NCBI RefSeq assembly: GCF_001044255.1
Contig: NZ_JYNX01000014.1
Location: 1-57,904, forward strand
DNA length: 57,904 nt
Reading direction: 5' to 3'
Source: Mycolicibacterium chubuense
GTDB lineage: Bacteria; Actinomycetota; Actinomycetes; Mycobacteriales; Mycobacteriaceae
Each line of letters starts with the position of its first letter. The first letter of the stretch is position 1. Below are positions 35,532 to 44,215 of the stretch, one piece after another. The notes under the pieces are model-generated. The model searched no databases, was not told the DNA's origin, and worked only from the letters and a program-made list of their open reading frames with translations. The position numbers and the translations under genes were made by a program.

Positions 35532-36395
35532 TCATTCGGCGACCAGCGAGCGGAAGTGCTTGGACATCCGCTCGGCGTCTGGGGCGATTCCGGTGATGAG
35601 GGCGAACGCGTCGGTGGCCTGATGGACCGCCATGTGGCCGCCGTCGAGCGTGCGGCACCCCGCGGCGCGCGCGGCCTGGAGCAGCGCGGTGTTCAGCGGC
35701 CGGTAGACGATGTCGGCGACCCACAATCGCGGGTGCAGCAGCTCGGCGGAGAAGGCCATGCCCGGATGGGCCGCCATTCCGGTCGGGGTCGCGTGCACCA
35801 CGCCGTCACTGACGGGCAGCAGGTCGGGAAGCTGGTCGAACGCCGATGCCGACACCCGAGCATGCGGATGGCGCCCGGCGAGGTCGGCGCTCAGCCGCGC
35901 GGCGCGCGCGACGTCGAGGTCGACGATGTGCAGATTCCGGCAGCTGAGCCGGAGCAGCGCATCGGCCACCGCGGTGCCCGCGCCGCCCGCGCCGACGAGC
36001 ACGACGGTGTCGACCGCCGCGCCGGGCAGACCCTCGGTGAAGCCGTGGGCGAAGCCGGTGACGTCGGTGTTGTGGCCGCGGGTCCGGCCGTCGTCGCCGA
36101 ACACCACGGTGTTGACCGCGCCGAGGGCGGCCGCGGCCGGGTCGATCTCGTCGAGATGCCCGACCACCAGCTGCTTGCAGGGGTGGGTGATGTTCAGCGC
36201 GTCGAACCCGAGCGCCCGGGCCCACGACAGCACCTCGCCGATTCGTGTGGGGGAGATGGCCAGCTCGTCGAGGTCGATCGTGCGGTACACGTAGTCGAGT
36301 CCCTGGGCGCGGGCCTCGGTCATGTGCAGCGCCGGCGAGAGCGACGGGCCGACGCCGGTGCCGACGAGTCCGACGAGGTAGGGACGCGGGTTCAT
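35532..36395 (-). CDS. Quinate/shikimate dehydrogenase (QsuD-like, AroE family)
   Basis: 287 residues. Seen: SLSPALH (substrate Ser pair), NITHPCKQ with the catalytic Lys, NTDVTGF with the catalytic Asp, the Rossmann VVLVGAGGAGTAVADALL with the acidic HIVDLD that favours NAD, and HMAVHQATDAF near the end. The NAD-type Asp and the catabolic neighbours suggest oxidation of quinate and shikimate rather than biosynthetic reduction. The promoter contains the TetR-type dyad. It forms an operon with the transporter. Confidence 0.85.
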   Translation of the reverse strand: MNPRPYLVGLVGTGVGPSLSPALHMTEARAQGLDYVYRTIDLDELAISPTRIGEVLSWARALGFDALNITHPCKQLVVGHLDEIDPAAAALGAVNTVVFGDDGRTRGHNTDVTGFAHGFTEGLPGAAVDTVVLVGAGGAGTAVADALLRLSCRNLHIVDLDVARAARLSADLAGRHPHARVSASAFDQLPDLLPVSDGVVHATPTGMAAHPGMAFSAELLHPRLWVADIVYRPLNTALLQAARAAGCRTLDGGHMAVHQATDAFALITGIAPDAERMSKHFRSLVAE

Positions 36396-36409
36396 GCGGG
36401 CCTCTCCGT

Positions 36410-36427
36410 AATGTACTAACTGGTACG
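36410..36427 (-). promoter_or_regulatory. TetR-type operator overlapping the -10 of the quinate dehydrogenase promoter
   Basis: On the minus strand CGTACCAGTTAGTACATT; TACATT (36410-36415) is a -10 candidate. 14 of 18 bases match the operator at 37280-37297 in the same relative orientation. Confidence 0.55.
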
Positions 36428-36503
36428 TACAGAGAAGTAGAGCACTGTGGTGCGTGTCGCGTCAAGAGCGGATTGTGACGGGGCGCATAGTTCCGGGAGC
36501 CGT

Positions 36504-36559
36504 GAGTAGACGCGAACTCGCGCTGAAGTGCCGCGCAGCGCGCGGGTTCGCGTCTGCTC
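36504..36559. terminator. Stem-loop after the tetR gene
   Basis: 20-nt arms 36504-36523 (GAGTAGACGCGAACTCGCGC) and 36540-36559 pair fully with two G-U pairs, loop 16 nt. The GTAGACGCGAA / TTCGCGTCTGCTC type of repeat is familiar from mycobacterial intergenic hairpins (my recollection). Confidence 0.65.
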
Positions 36560-36577
36560 GCGGGGAAATGGGCCTGG

Positions 36578-37225
36578 TCAGCCGACCGGGGCGGTCAGCC
36601 ACCCGACGATGACGTCGCCGATCATCCGGCGCAGGTGGGCGCGCTGCGAGATGTCGGTCAGGTCGACGTCGAAGAGATAGCCGAAGGTGTAGCGGTTGGC
36701 CACCTGGAACACGCAGTACGAACTGATCACCAGGTGGACGTCCAGCGCCGTGACGTCGGATCGGAAGACACCGGCCTCCCGCCCGTCGCGCAGGATGTCG
36801 TCGAGCAGCGACGTCGCCGGCTGGGAGAGTTCGGGCAGGTCACGCAACTGGCGGATGAACTCGCCGCGGTGGATGTTCTCGATCGACACCAGTCGAATGA
36901 ACGCGTCGTGCGCGATGTGATGGTCGAAGGTGACCTCGGCCAGCCGCCGGATCGCCTCCACCGGATTGGCGTGGTCGACCGTGAGCTTCTGTTCCGCCTC
37001 CCGGATGCCGCGGTAGGCGTCCTCCAGAACGGCCAGGTAGAGCTGCTCTTTGCCGCCGAAGTAGTAGTAGATCATCCGTTTGGTGGTGCGGGTGCGCTCG
37101 GCGATCTCGTCGACGCGGGCGCCCGAATAGCCCGATTCGGCGAACACCTCGGTCGCCACGGCCAGCAGCTCGGCGCGGGTGCGCTCGGCGTCGCGCTGCA
37201 GTTCGGCTTTCGGCTTGGCGGCCAC
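36578..37225 (-). CDS. TetR-family regulator of the quinate/shikimate genes
   Basis: 215 residues. Seen: the N-terminal TetR HTH (VATEVFAESGYSGARVDEIAERTRTTKRMIYYYFGGKEQLY, about residues 22-62), and a C-terminal ligand domain of the TetR_C type with FDHHIAHDAFIRLVSIENIHRGEF. GTG start 37225. It is divergent from the qsuB-like gene (78 bp between starts), whose promoter holds a TGAACCAATTGGTACA dyad, and follows the quinate dehydrogenase gene's own copy. It is likely a repressor relieved by a pathway metabolite (inference). Confidence 0.88.
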   Translation of the reverse strand: MAAKPKAELQRDAERTRAELLAVATEVFAESGYSGARVDEIAERTRTTKRMIYYYFGGKEQLYLAVLEDAYRGIREAEQKLTVDHANPVEAIRRLAEVTFDHHIAHDAFIRLVSIENIHRGEFIRQLRDLPELSQPATSLLDDILRDGREAGVFRSDVTALDVHLVISSYCVFQVANRYTFGYLFDVDLTDISQRAHLRRMIGDVIVGWLTAPVG

Positions 37226-37279
37226 GATGGCTGAGCTTACTGTTCGCGCCCCGATCCGGTCCGCACTCTTCCGTCTTAA

Positions 37280-37297
37280 TGAACCAATTGGTACATT
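37280..37297 (+). promoter_or_regulatory. TetR-type operator and -10 of leaderless qsuB-like promoter
   Basis: The dyad TGAACCAATTGGTACA (37280-37295) overlaps TACATT (37292-37297), which ends 6 nt before ATG 37304. Repressor binding would cover the -10. Confidence 0.6.
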
Positions 37298-37303
37298 GCT
37301 GTG

Positions 37304-39124
37304 ATGAAGACCTCGATCGCGACCGTGTGCCTGTCCGGATCACTGGTGGAGAAACTGCACGCCAGCGCGGCCGCAGGCTTCGACGGCGTCGAGATCTTCG
37401 AGCCCGATCTCATCGCCGGGGACCATTCACCCGAGGAGATCCGGGCACTGGCCCGGCGCCTCGGCCTGACGCTGGATCTCTATCAGCCGCTGCGCGACCT
37501 CGAGGGCGTCGACGAGGCCACCTTCACCGACAACCTCCGCCGCGCGGCCGCCACGTTCGCCACTGCCCAGCGGCTCGGTATCCAGACCGTGCTGGTCTGC
37601 AGCAATGTCGCCACCGCGACCGTCGACTCCGACGAGGTGTCCGCGGGGCAACTGCGCCGCATCGGCGATGTCGCGCAGAGCTACGGCGTGCGCATCGCGT
37701 TCGAGGCGCTCGCCTGGGGCCGCTTCATCGACGACTACCGGCGCGCCTGGCGCGTCGTCGAACTCGCCGACCACCCCGCCGTCGGGGTGTGCCTAGACAG
37801 CTTCCACGTGCTGTCCCTGGGCCACGACCCGGCGCAGATCACCGAGATCCCGGCCGACAAGATCTTCTACCTGCAACTCGCCGACGCGCCCGCGCTGACC
37901 ATGGACGTGCTGTCGTGGAGCCGCCACCACCGGCTGTTCCCGGGCGAGGGCGCGTTCGACCTGACGCGGTTCGTCTCGTGCGTGCTGGCCGCCGGCTACG
38001 ACGGCCCGCTGTCGCTGGAGGTCTTCAACGACACGTTCCGCCAGACCGATCCGCGCCACACCGCCGTGCACGCGCTGCGGTCACTGACGTGGTTGCAGGA
38101 CAAGGTCGCCGCCGCCGACCCGGAAGGATGGCGGCCCGACCTGACCACGCTCGCCGCGGCCAAGCCCCCGACCGCGTTCGACTTCGTCGAGCTCAAGGCC
38201 GAGGACACCAGCGAGGTCGAGGTGCTGCTCGGCCAGCTCGGCTTCACCATGCGCGGCCGGCACCGCACCAAGCCGGTGTCGCTGTGGTCGGCCGGCGACG
38301 CGCGCATCGTGCTCAACGAACAGCAGGCCCGCGATCGCGTGCCGCACGTCGCGGCGGTCGGACTGCAGGTGCCCGACGCCGGCGCCACCACCGCCAGGGC
38401 GGCCCAGCTGATGGCCCCGGTGGCCTACCGCCGCACCTACGCCTCCGAACAACCCTTCGGCGCGGCCGTCGCGCCCGACGGTACGGAGTTCTATTGGATC
38501 CCCGAGGCGCACGGCGCTCCGGAGTGGGTCGCCGAGTTCGACGGCGGCATCCCCGAGACCGAGCCCTGCGGGGTGCGCGCGATCGACCACGCGAACCTCA
38601 CCCAACCCTGGCAGACCGCCGAGGACACCGTGCTGTTCCTGCGCAGCGTGTTCGGCCTGACGCCGGATGCTCCCGCCGAAGTACCCGGTCCGACGGGCCT
38701 GGTCCGCAGCCAGGTGATGCGCACCGAGGACGGGGCGATCCGGATCCCGCTCAACGTCGCGCCGCATGTGCTCGACCATTCCGGGCTGGCCCAGCACGTC
38801 GCGTTCACGTGCTCCGACGTGGTCGGGCTGGCCCGCCGCGCCGCCGACCGCGGTCTGGCGTTCCTGCCCGTCTCCGACAACTACTACGACTATCTGCGGG
38901 GCCGTTTCGGCCTCGGCACCGATGAGGTGGCCGAGCTCAAGGAGCTCAACCTGCTCTACGATCGCAGCCCCGACGGACATTTCGTGCACTTCTACACCCG
39001 CACGGTCGGATCGGTGTTCTTCGAGTTCGTGCAGCGGTTCGGGCACTACGACGGCTACGGAACCGACAACGCCCCGGTCCGGTTGGCCGCGCAACGCGTG
39101 GCCGCCGGTACCGTACGTCCGTGA
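37304..39124 (+). CDS. qsuB: 3-dehydroshikimate dehydratase fused to an HPPD-like domain (QsuB type)
   Basis: 606 residues. The N-terminal half (about 1-270) is a TIM-barrel sugar-phosphate-isomerase-like dehydratase converting 3-dehydroshikimate to protocatechuate; the metal ligands E134, D165, Q191 and E239 are all visible (FEALAWG, CLDSFH, LQLAD, SLEVFN). The C-terminal half (about 290-600) resembles 4-hydroxyphenylpyruvate dioxygenase and keeps its ligand triad H429 (IDHANL), H498 (QHVAF) and E574 (FFEFVQRFG). This matches Corynebacterium QsuB. The role of the second domain is unclear. The ATG is 6 nt after the TACATT -10; the GTG one codon earlier is less likely. Confidence 0.92.
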   Translation: MKTSIATVCLSGSLVEKLHASAAAGFDGVEIFEPDLIAGDHSPEEIRALARRLGLTLDLYQPLRDLEGVDEATFTDNLRRAAATFATAQRLGIQTVLVCSNVATATVDSDEVSAGQLRRIGDVAQSYGVRIAFEALAWGRFIDDYRRAWRVVELADHPAVGVCLDSFHVLSLGHDPAQITEIPADKIFYLQLADAPALTMDVLSWSRHHRLFPGEGAFDLTRFVSCVLAAGYDGPLSLEVFNDTFRQTDPRHTAVHALRSLTWLQDKVAAADPEGWRPDLTTLAAAKPPTAFDFVELKAEDTSEVEVLLGQLGFTMRGRHRTKPVSLWSAGDARIVLNEQQARDRVPHVAAVGLQVPDAGATTARAAQLMAPVAYRRTYASEQPFGAAVAPDGTEFYWIPEAHGAPEWVAEFDGGIPETEPCGVRAIDHANLTQPWQTAEDTVLFLRSVFGLTPDAPAEVPGPTGLVRSQVMRTEDGAIRIPLNVAPHVLDHSGLAQHVAFTCSDVVGLARRAADRGLAFLPVSDNYYDYLRGRFGLGTDEVAELKELNLLYDRSPDGHFVHFYTRTVGSVFFEFVQRFGHYDGYGTDNAPVRLAAQRVAAGTVRP

Positions 39125-39564
39125 CCGCACGCCGTCTGCTCCTCGTCAACGGGCCGAACCTGAACCTGCTCGGCACCCGGCAACCCGAGGTCTACGGCTC
39201 GACGACGCTCGCCCAGATCGAGGCACGGGTGCGCGAGGTCGCCGCCGAAGCCGGCCTCGAGGTGCGCGCCGTGCAGAGCAACCACGAGGGCGCCCTCATC
39301 GACGCCATCCAGTCCGCGCGTGAGGACTGTGCGGCCATCGTCATCAATCCCGCCGCCTACAGCCACACGTCGGTGGCCATCGCCGACGCGCTGCGCTCGG
39401 TCGATCTGCCGGTCGCCGAGGTGCATCTGAGCAATATCCATGCGCGCGAAGAGTTCCGGCACCACTCCTATGTGTCGGCGGTGGCCGACATGGTGGTGGC
39501 CGGCGCCGGTCCACTCGGCTACGAGATGGCGGTCCGGTATCTGGCGGACAGGATCGCCCGGTGA
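39121..39564 (+). CDS. aroQ: Type II 3-dehydroquinate dehydratase
   Basis: 147 residues. It dehydrates 3-dehydroquinate to 3-dehydroshikimate. Seen: [18 protein letters not shown] with catalytic R20 and Y25, NPAAYSHTS, and [17 protein letters not shown] with the active His. GTG start overlaps the qsuB stop (GTGA), and its own stop overlaps the next gene. It is probably a catabolic isozyme, since mycobacteria also have a biosynthetic copy in the main aro cluster. Confidence 0.93.
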   Translation: MTARRLLLVNGPNLNLLGTRQPEVYGSTTLAQIEARVREVAAEAGLEVRAVQSNHEGALIDAIQSAREDCAAIVINPAAYSHTSVAIADALRSVDLPVAEVHLSNIHAREEFRHHSYVSAVADMVVAGAGPLGYEMAVRYLADRIAR

Positions 39565-39977
39565 CGCCGCGGGTGGTCCGCGCGGCCGGGGTCATCGCTG
39601 CGCTGCAGGGATCGCTCGCGCTGGTGACGGCGGTCGTGCTCGTCGTGCGCGAAATCGCCGGCCACCACGAGGACGCCATCAGCGGCTATGGCACCGCGGT
39701 GTGGTTCGCGATCATGGGGTCGGCCGTCGCCGCCGCGGGCTGGGCGCTGTGGACGGGGCGGCGGTGGGGCCGAGGCATCGCCGTGTTCGCGAACCTCGTC
39801 CTGCTCGGTGTCGCCTGGTACGTCTTCAGCTCTGGGCAGCTGGCCTACGCGGTGCTGGTGGCCGGGGTGTCGGTCTCGGTGCTGGCGCTGCTGTTCAGCC
39901 CGCCGGGGCTGCAGTGGCTCACTCAGGCCGGCGACGAGGCCGCCAGCTCGGACAGCTCGGGTCCCGACACCCGGTAG
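39561..39977 (+). CDS. Four-helix membrane protein, Rv3217c-like
   Basis: 138 residues with four hydrophobic segments (about 8-30, 44-66, 72-92, 94-112) and a polar tail [14 protein letters not shown]. No catalytic motif; function unknown. It is a core gene by synteny but here its GTG start overlaps the stop of the accessory aroQ (GTGA), so its translation appears tied to the island operon. Its last 55 bp overlap the 3' end of the convergent acetyltransferase gene. Confidence 0.8.
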   Translation: MTPRVVRAAGVIAALQGSLALVTAVVLVVREIAGHHEDAISGYGTAVWFAIMGSAVAAAGWALWTGRRWGRGIAVFANLVLLGVAWYVFSSGQLAYAVLVAGVSVSVLALLFSPPGLQWLTQAGDEAASSDSSGPDTR

Positions 39978-40420
39978 GTGATCCACTCGCTCTGCGGCCG
40001 CCCACCGACGCCGTCGTACAGGGCGATCGCGTTGACGTTCCAGTCGAGGACGGCCCACGTGAGCCGGCTGTAGCCGTTGTCCACGCACTCGCGGGCCAGC
40101 GTCGCCAGGAGCGTGCGGGCCAGCCCGCGTCGACGGAACTGCGGACGCACGAACAGGTCTTCGAGGTAGATGCCGGCCACGCCGTCCCACGTCGAGAAGT
40201 TGCGGAACCACAGGGCCCCGGCGGCGGCCTGCCCGTCGACCTCGACGAGATGGCCGAACACCACCGGATTCGGCCCGAAAAGGGCGTCCCGCAACTGACT
40301 TTCGGTCACCGTGCACTCCGCGGAGGCGCGTTCGAACGCGGCGAGTTCGTGGATCATCGCCGTCAACTCGGTTTCGTCGCCGGGCCGCACGGCGCGGATC
40401 ACGGTGTCGGACTCAGTCAT
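39923..40420 (-). CDS. GNAT N-acetyltransferase (Rv3216-like)
   Basis: A 165-residue acetyl-CoA-dependent acetyltransferase. Seen: VIRAVRPGDETELTAMIHELAAFERA, IYLEDLFVRPQFRRRGLARTLLATLA (acetyl-CoA loop, RxxGxA), and LTWAVLDWNVNAIALYDGVGG, closest in pattern to spermidine/diamine acetyltransferases. The substrate is unproven. The start overlaps the entC stop by 8 bp. The C terminus overlaps the opposite membrane-protein gene. Confidence 0.9.
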   Translation of the reverse strand: MTESDTVIRAVRPGDETELTAMIHELAAFERASAECTVTESQLRDALFGPNPVVFGHLVEVDGQAAAGALWFRNFSTWDGVAGIYLEDLFVRPQFRRRGLARTLLATLARECVDNGYSRLTWAVLDWNVNAIALYDGVGGRPQSEWITYRVSGPELSELAASSPA

Positions 40421-41513
40421 CGGGCACTCCCAGCGCGCTCAGAATCGTCCTGAATTTCGTTGTGGTCTCGTCGAGTTCGTCGTCGGGCTCGGATTCGGCG
40501 ACGATGCCCCCGCCGGAGTGGGCGAGCGCCGAGCGGCGGTCGGCGGACAGCTGCGCGCACCGGATGGACACCACCCAGCGGCCGTCGCCGCGCTGATCGC
40601 ACCAACCCACCGTGCCGGCGTAGAAGCCCCGATCGCCCTCGAGCTCACTGATCAACGCGGTGGCCGCGGTGGTGGGGGAGCCGCCCACAGCCGGTGTGGG
40701 ATGCAGTGCCAACGCGAGATCCAATGCCGTGGTGGCCTTTTCGCGCAGCCGCCCAGTGATCGGTGTGTAGAGGTGCCATACCGCAGCGGTCCGGGTCAGC
40801 TGCGGCCGATCAGCGATCTGGACATCGGTGCACAGCGGATCGAGCGCTTCGCGCAGCGCATCGACCACGAGTTGATGTTCGTGCCTATTCTTCGCCGAGT
40901 CCGCCAGCGCCGCGCCGCTGGCCGCGTCCTCGTCCGGATCGGCCCGCCGGGGGGCCGATCCCGCGAACGGCCGGCAGGTCACCTGCAATCCGTTGCGCGC
41001 CACCAGCAATTCCGGGCTGGCGCCGACCAGGGCGGTGCCGGAGTAGCCGTCGCCGGCCGCGGACAGGTCCACGAGATACTTGGTGGCCTGCGCGTCGGCG
41101 CCCGCGAGTCGGTGCAGCACGGTCCGGGCGTCGAGCGGCCCGTCGGCGCTGATGCGCAGCGCCCGGGCCAGTACCACCTTGTGCAGGCCGGAGTCGGCGT
41201 CGCGGAGCCGCTGCAGCGCGACCGCGATGCGGCGGCGGTGTTCGTCGGCGTCGGGCGTCGTCTCGGTGATCCGCGTCGTGCCCAGCTCGCGCAGCGGCCA
41301 CGACGGCAGCGTGTCGGTGAAGCGGACCGTCTGCGGCCGGATCAGCGCCGCCGGCGCCGTCAGGTCGAAGGGCAGTGCGCCGACGATGATCGGGGCGCTG
41401 TGCGACGCCAGCGCGGCGCGTGCGTCGGCGATGCGCGGGAACGCCGTGTGCACGCCCTCGGCGGTGATGACGCCGTCGGGTCCGGCCAGGACGAACGTCG
41501 GCTCCCGCGTCAC
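40413..41513 (-). CDS. entC: Isochorismate synthase EntC/MenF family
   Basis: 366 residues, chorismate-utilising enzyme giving isochorismate for menaquinone. Seen: KVVLARAL, TALVGASPELLVARNG, RPFAGSAPR, the SAKNRHEHQLVVDALREAL helix, HPTPAVGGSP, and the final GGGIVAESEPDDELDETTTKF with the Mg-binding acidic residues. GTG 41513 overlaps the stop of gpm2 (GTGA). The frame is open further upstream but only as a shadow. Rv3215 equivalent. Confidence 0.93.
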   Translation of the reverse strand: MTREPTFVLAGPDGVITAEGVHTAFPRIADARAALASHSAPIIVGALPFDLTAPAALIRPQTVRFTDTLPSWPLRELGTTRITETTPDADEHRRRIAVALQRLRDADSGLHKVVLARALRISADGPLDARTVLHRLAGADAQATKYLVDLSAAGDGYSGTALVGASPELLVARNGLQVTCRPFAGSAPRRADPDEDAASGAALADSAKNRHEHQLVVDALREALDPLCTDVQIADRPQLTRTAAVWHLYTPITGRLREKATTALDLALALHPTPAVGGSPTTAATALISELEGDRGFYAGTVGWCDQRGDGRWVVSIRCAQLSADRRSALAHSGGGIVAESEPDDELDETTTKFRTILSALGVPDD

Positions 41514-42121
41514 GTGGACACGGCCGGGTCGGGATGTCCGGTCAGACCCAGCGCGCTGAGCTGACGCTGGCCGTGCTCGAAGCCGCACACGGCGATCGAC
41601 ACAGCCGGCATCGCGAACCGGATGCCCTCGTAGACGGGTTGTTCGATCCAGCGGGTGATCACGGCGCGGGAGAAATGGCCGTGGCCGACGAACACCACGT
41701 CGCGGGTCTGCATGTGCTCGAGGGCGAAGGCGATCGCGCGGTCGGCGCGTTCGCAGACCTGCGCGGTGGTCTCGCCGCCCGGACAGCCGTGCGTCCACAC
41801 CAGCCAGTTCGGCACGGCCTTGCGGATCTCCTCGGTGGTGGTGCCCTCGTAGTCGCCGTAATCCCACTCGCTGATCAGCGGGTTGACCTCGTCGATGCTC
41901 AGCCCGGCCAACTCGGCGGTGGTCCTGGCCCGCACCCGCGGGCTGCTCACGACGAAGGGGTTCTCGAGTCGCAGCTGGGTGATCGTCTCGGCAGCCGCAG
42001 CGGCCTGCTCGCGCCCGTGATCGGTGAGCTCGAGTTCGGTGCGACCGGTGTGCTTACCGGACTTCGACCACTCGGTCTCGCCGTGGCGGAGCAGGATCAA
42101 CCGGTGCTGCAGAGGGGCCAC
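41510..42121 (-). CDS. gpm2: Histidine phosphatase family protein (acid phosphatase Gpm2/Rv3214)
   Basis: 203 residues. Seen: the phosphohistidine motif LILLRHGETEW (H13), SSPRVRARTTAEL, EWDYGDYEG, and the second catalytic His in VGHGHFSRAVITRW. Known: Rv3214, once called phosphoglycerate mutase 2, acts as an acid phosphatase. The GTG 42121 start gives exactly the M. tuberculosis length. Overlaps entC. Confidence 0.93.
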   Translation of the reverse strand: MAPLQHRLILLRHGETEWSKSGKHTGRTELELTDHGREQAAAAAETITQLRLENPFVVSSPRVRARTTAELAGLSIDEVNPLISEWDYGDYEGTTTEEIRKAVPNWLVWTHGCPGGETTAQVCERADRAIAFALEHMQTRDVVFVGHGHFSRAVITRWIEQPVYEGIRFAMPAVSIAVCGFEHGQRQLSALGLTGHPDPAVST

Positions 42122-42194
42122 GATGTCCGATTCTGCCGCACGGCGCGGTACCGCCGGACGGCGCGGTGGCAGGACGGCGTGCCAAGATGGCACT

Positions 42195-42989
42195 GTGACG
42201 CGGGTATTGGCGGTCGCCAATCAAAAGGGTGGGGTCGCCAAGACGACGACGGTGGCGTCGCTGGGCGCGGCGTTGGTCGAGTCGGGCAAGCGGGTGCTGC
42301 TCGTGGACCTCGACCCGCAGGGCTGTCTGACGTTCTCGCTGGGCCAGGACCCGGACAAGCTCGCGGTGTCGGTGCACGAGGTGCTGCTCGGCGACGTCGA
42401 ACCCGACGCCGCACTGGTCGACACCGCCGAAGGAATGACGTTGCTGCCGGCCAACATCGACCTGGCCGGGGCCGAGGCGATGCTGCTGATGCGGGCGGGC
42501 CGGGAGTACGCCCTCAAGCGGGCGCTGGCGAAGATCGCCGACAAGTTCGACGTCGTGATCATCGACTGCCCGCCGTCGCTGGGCGTGCTGACGCTCAACG
42601 GCCTGACCGCGGCCGACGAGGTCGTCGTGCCGCTGCAGTGCGAGACGCTGGCGCACCGCGGAGTCGGGCAGTTCCTGCGCACCATCAACGACGTCCAGCA
42701 GATCACCAACGCCGACCTGAAGCTGCTCGGCGCGCTGCCCACGCTGTACGACGCACGCACCACGCACAGCCGGGACGTGCTGTTCGACGTCGCGGACCGC
42801 TACGGATTGCCGGTGCTGGCGCCGCCGATCCCGCGCACGGTGCGCTTCGCCGAAGCCAGCGCGTCGGGGTCGTCGGTGCTGACCGGCCGCAAGAACAAGG
42901 GCGCGGTCGCCTACCGCGAGTTCGCCGATGCGCTGCTCAAGCACTGGAAGAGCGGCAAGGCCCTGGCGACGTTCACCCCGGAGCTCTAA
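42195..42989 (+). CDS. ParA/Soj-family ATPase (Rv3213c-like)
   Basis: 264 residues. Seen: the deviant Walker A KGGVAKTT (residues 11-18), LLVDLDPQG, and VVIIDCPPSLGVLTLNGL (Walker B). No partner ParB gene adjoins it, so the cargo is unknown; it is an orphan ParA. GTG 42195 places the P-loop at the right distance from the N terminus. Divergent from gpm2 by 73 bp; the 3' end overlaps the convergent beta-propeller gene by 4 bp. Confidence 0.93.
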   Translation: MTRVLAVANQKGGVAKTTTVASLGAALVESGKRVLLVDLDPQGCLTFSLGQDPDKLAVSVHEVLLGDVEPDAALVDTAEGMTLLPANIDLAGAEAMLLMRAGREYALKRALAKIADKFDVVIIDCPPSLGVLTLNGLTAADEVVVPLQCETLAHRGVGQFLRTINDVQQITNADLKLLGALPTLYDARTTHSRDVLFDVADRYGLPVLAPPIPRTVRFAEASASGSSVLTGRKNKGAVAYREFADALLKHWKSGKALATFTPEL

Positions 42990-44200
42990 CCGGAGAGCGC
43001 CACCAGCTCGCCGCCGCGCTGTTCGAGCAGCGTCGTGCCCGCCACCGCGGGAACCACCGGACCCTTCCCGGCCGGTCGCTGCAGCGGGATGTTCCGCTCA
43101 CCGGCGCCGGTGGCCGGGTCGAACACGTCGTAGCCGCTCGTCACCGGCACCAGGAGTTTCCCGGCCATGATCGTCGCGGGACCGACGGGAGCGTTGGCGC
43201 CCGACGCGGCGACGGTGTAGCGGTACTTCAGGTTCGTCGCCGAGAACACCATCAGCGCGTCACCGGTCCACCAGGTGATCAGGTCGCCGGCGCGCGAGGT
43301 CGTCGCCTCGGGGGACGGGGCGGCGGGGACGACGGTGCTGTCGATCGTCGCTCCGGTCTCGTCGACGATGTCCAACCGCGGTTTCGGGGTGGGCACGTAC
43401 AGCGCGGTCGTGGTGTCCGACACGGCCACGACGCGCGCTCCGCTGCCGTCGGCCACGCCCTTCTGTGGCACGTACTTGAGTTCGGGGGTGTCCTCTTCGT
43501 CGGACGGTCGCAGCAGGGTCAACCGCACGTCGGCCTGGTTCGGGCAGGCCTCGAGCACCGACACCGCCGTCGAACTCGCCGCGGCCGAGGTGAAGCGACA
43601 CAGCGGCGAGGCCGACTTGCCCGGGTTCAGCGGAGCATCGAGCGCCCCGTAGCTGAGCATGCGCACCATGTCCGAGCGCCACATCTCCAACCGGGTGTCG
43701 CCGGCGGACAGCACCGTGGTGCCGTCTCCGGACAGCGTCACCTGCTTGTCGGCGTAGCTCGTCCGGGCCGGGCCCCGCATGCCGGTGCGGGCGTCGACGG
43801 TGCTGACCTGGCCGCAGCCACGGACGTCGGGATACACCGCGACCGCGTAGTTGTACACCCAGGTGACCCCGCACAGATCCAGGTCGCGCTCGTAACTCCA
43901 CAGCACGTCACCGGTCGCGGGGTCGCGGCCCTGCATGGCGCGGCCGTCCCCGGTGACCACCGCGCCGGACACGACGAGCGGCAGGCTGGTGCGCGCACTC
44001 GGCGCCTCCCACACCTGCCGCAGCGCGGTGGGTACGGCAATGGCCGGCTTCAGGGTCGGGACCGGGGAGGCGGCGGGCCGGCTGAGGGTGGCACGGGCGT
44101 CACTGGTCCACCACACGATCGCGGCGACGAGGACGACGACGGCGGCGATCACCACGGCCGCCACCACATCTGCTCGGGTGCGGCGCTCCGGTCTGACCAT
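42986..44200 (-). CDS. Membrane-anchored beta-propeller protein, Rv3212-like
   Basis: 404 residues with one N-terminal transmembrane segment (about 12-31, AAVVIAAVVVLVAAIVWW) and an extracytoplasmic PQQ-like beta-propeller: repeated blades such as GRDPATGDVLWSYERDLDLCG and STVDARTGMRGPA. Paired cysteines are compatible with oxidation outside the cell. No enzyme motif; probably a scaffold or binding protein of the envelope. 15 bp upstream lies the end of rhlE, same strand. Confidence 0.85.
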   Translation of the reverse strand: MVRPERRTRADVVAAVVIAAVVVLVAAIVWWTSDARATLSRPAASPVPTLKPAIAVPTALRQVWEAPSARTSLPLVVSGAVVTGDGRAMQGRDPATGDVLWSYERDLDLCGVTWVYNYAVAVYPDVRGCGQVSTVDARTGMRGPARTSYADKQVTLSGDGTTVLSAGDTRLEMWRSDMVRMLSYGALDAPLNPGKSASPLCRFTSAAASSTAVSVLEACPNQADVRLTLLRPSDEEDTPELKYVPQKGVADGSGARVVAVSDTTTALYVPTPKPRLDIVDETGATIDSTVVPAAPSPEATTSRAGDLITWWTGDALMVFSATNLKYRYTVAASGANAPVGPATIMAGKLLVPVTSGYDVFDPATGAGERNIPLQRPAGKGPVVPAVAGTTLLEQRGGELVALSG

Positions 44201-44215
44201 CGCGCGGGTTCGGCT

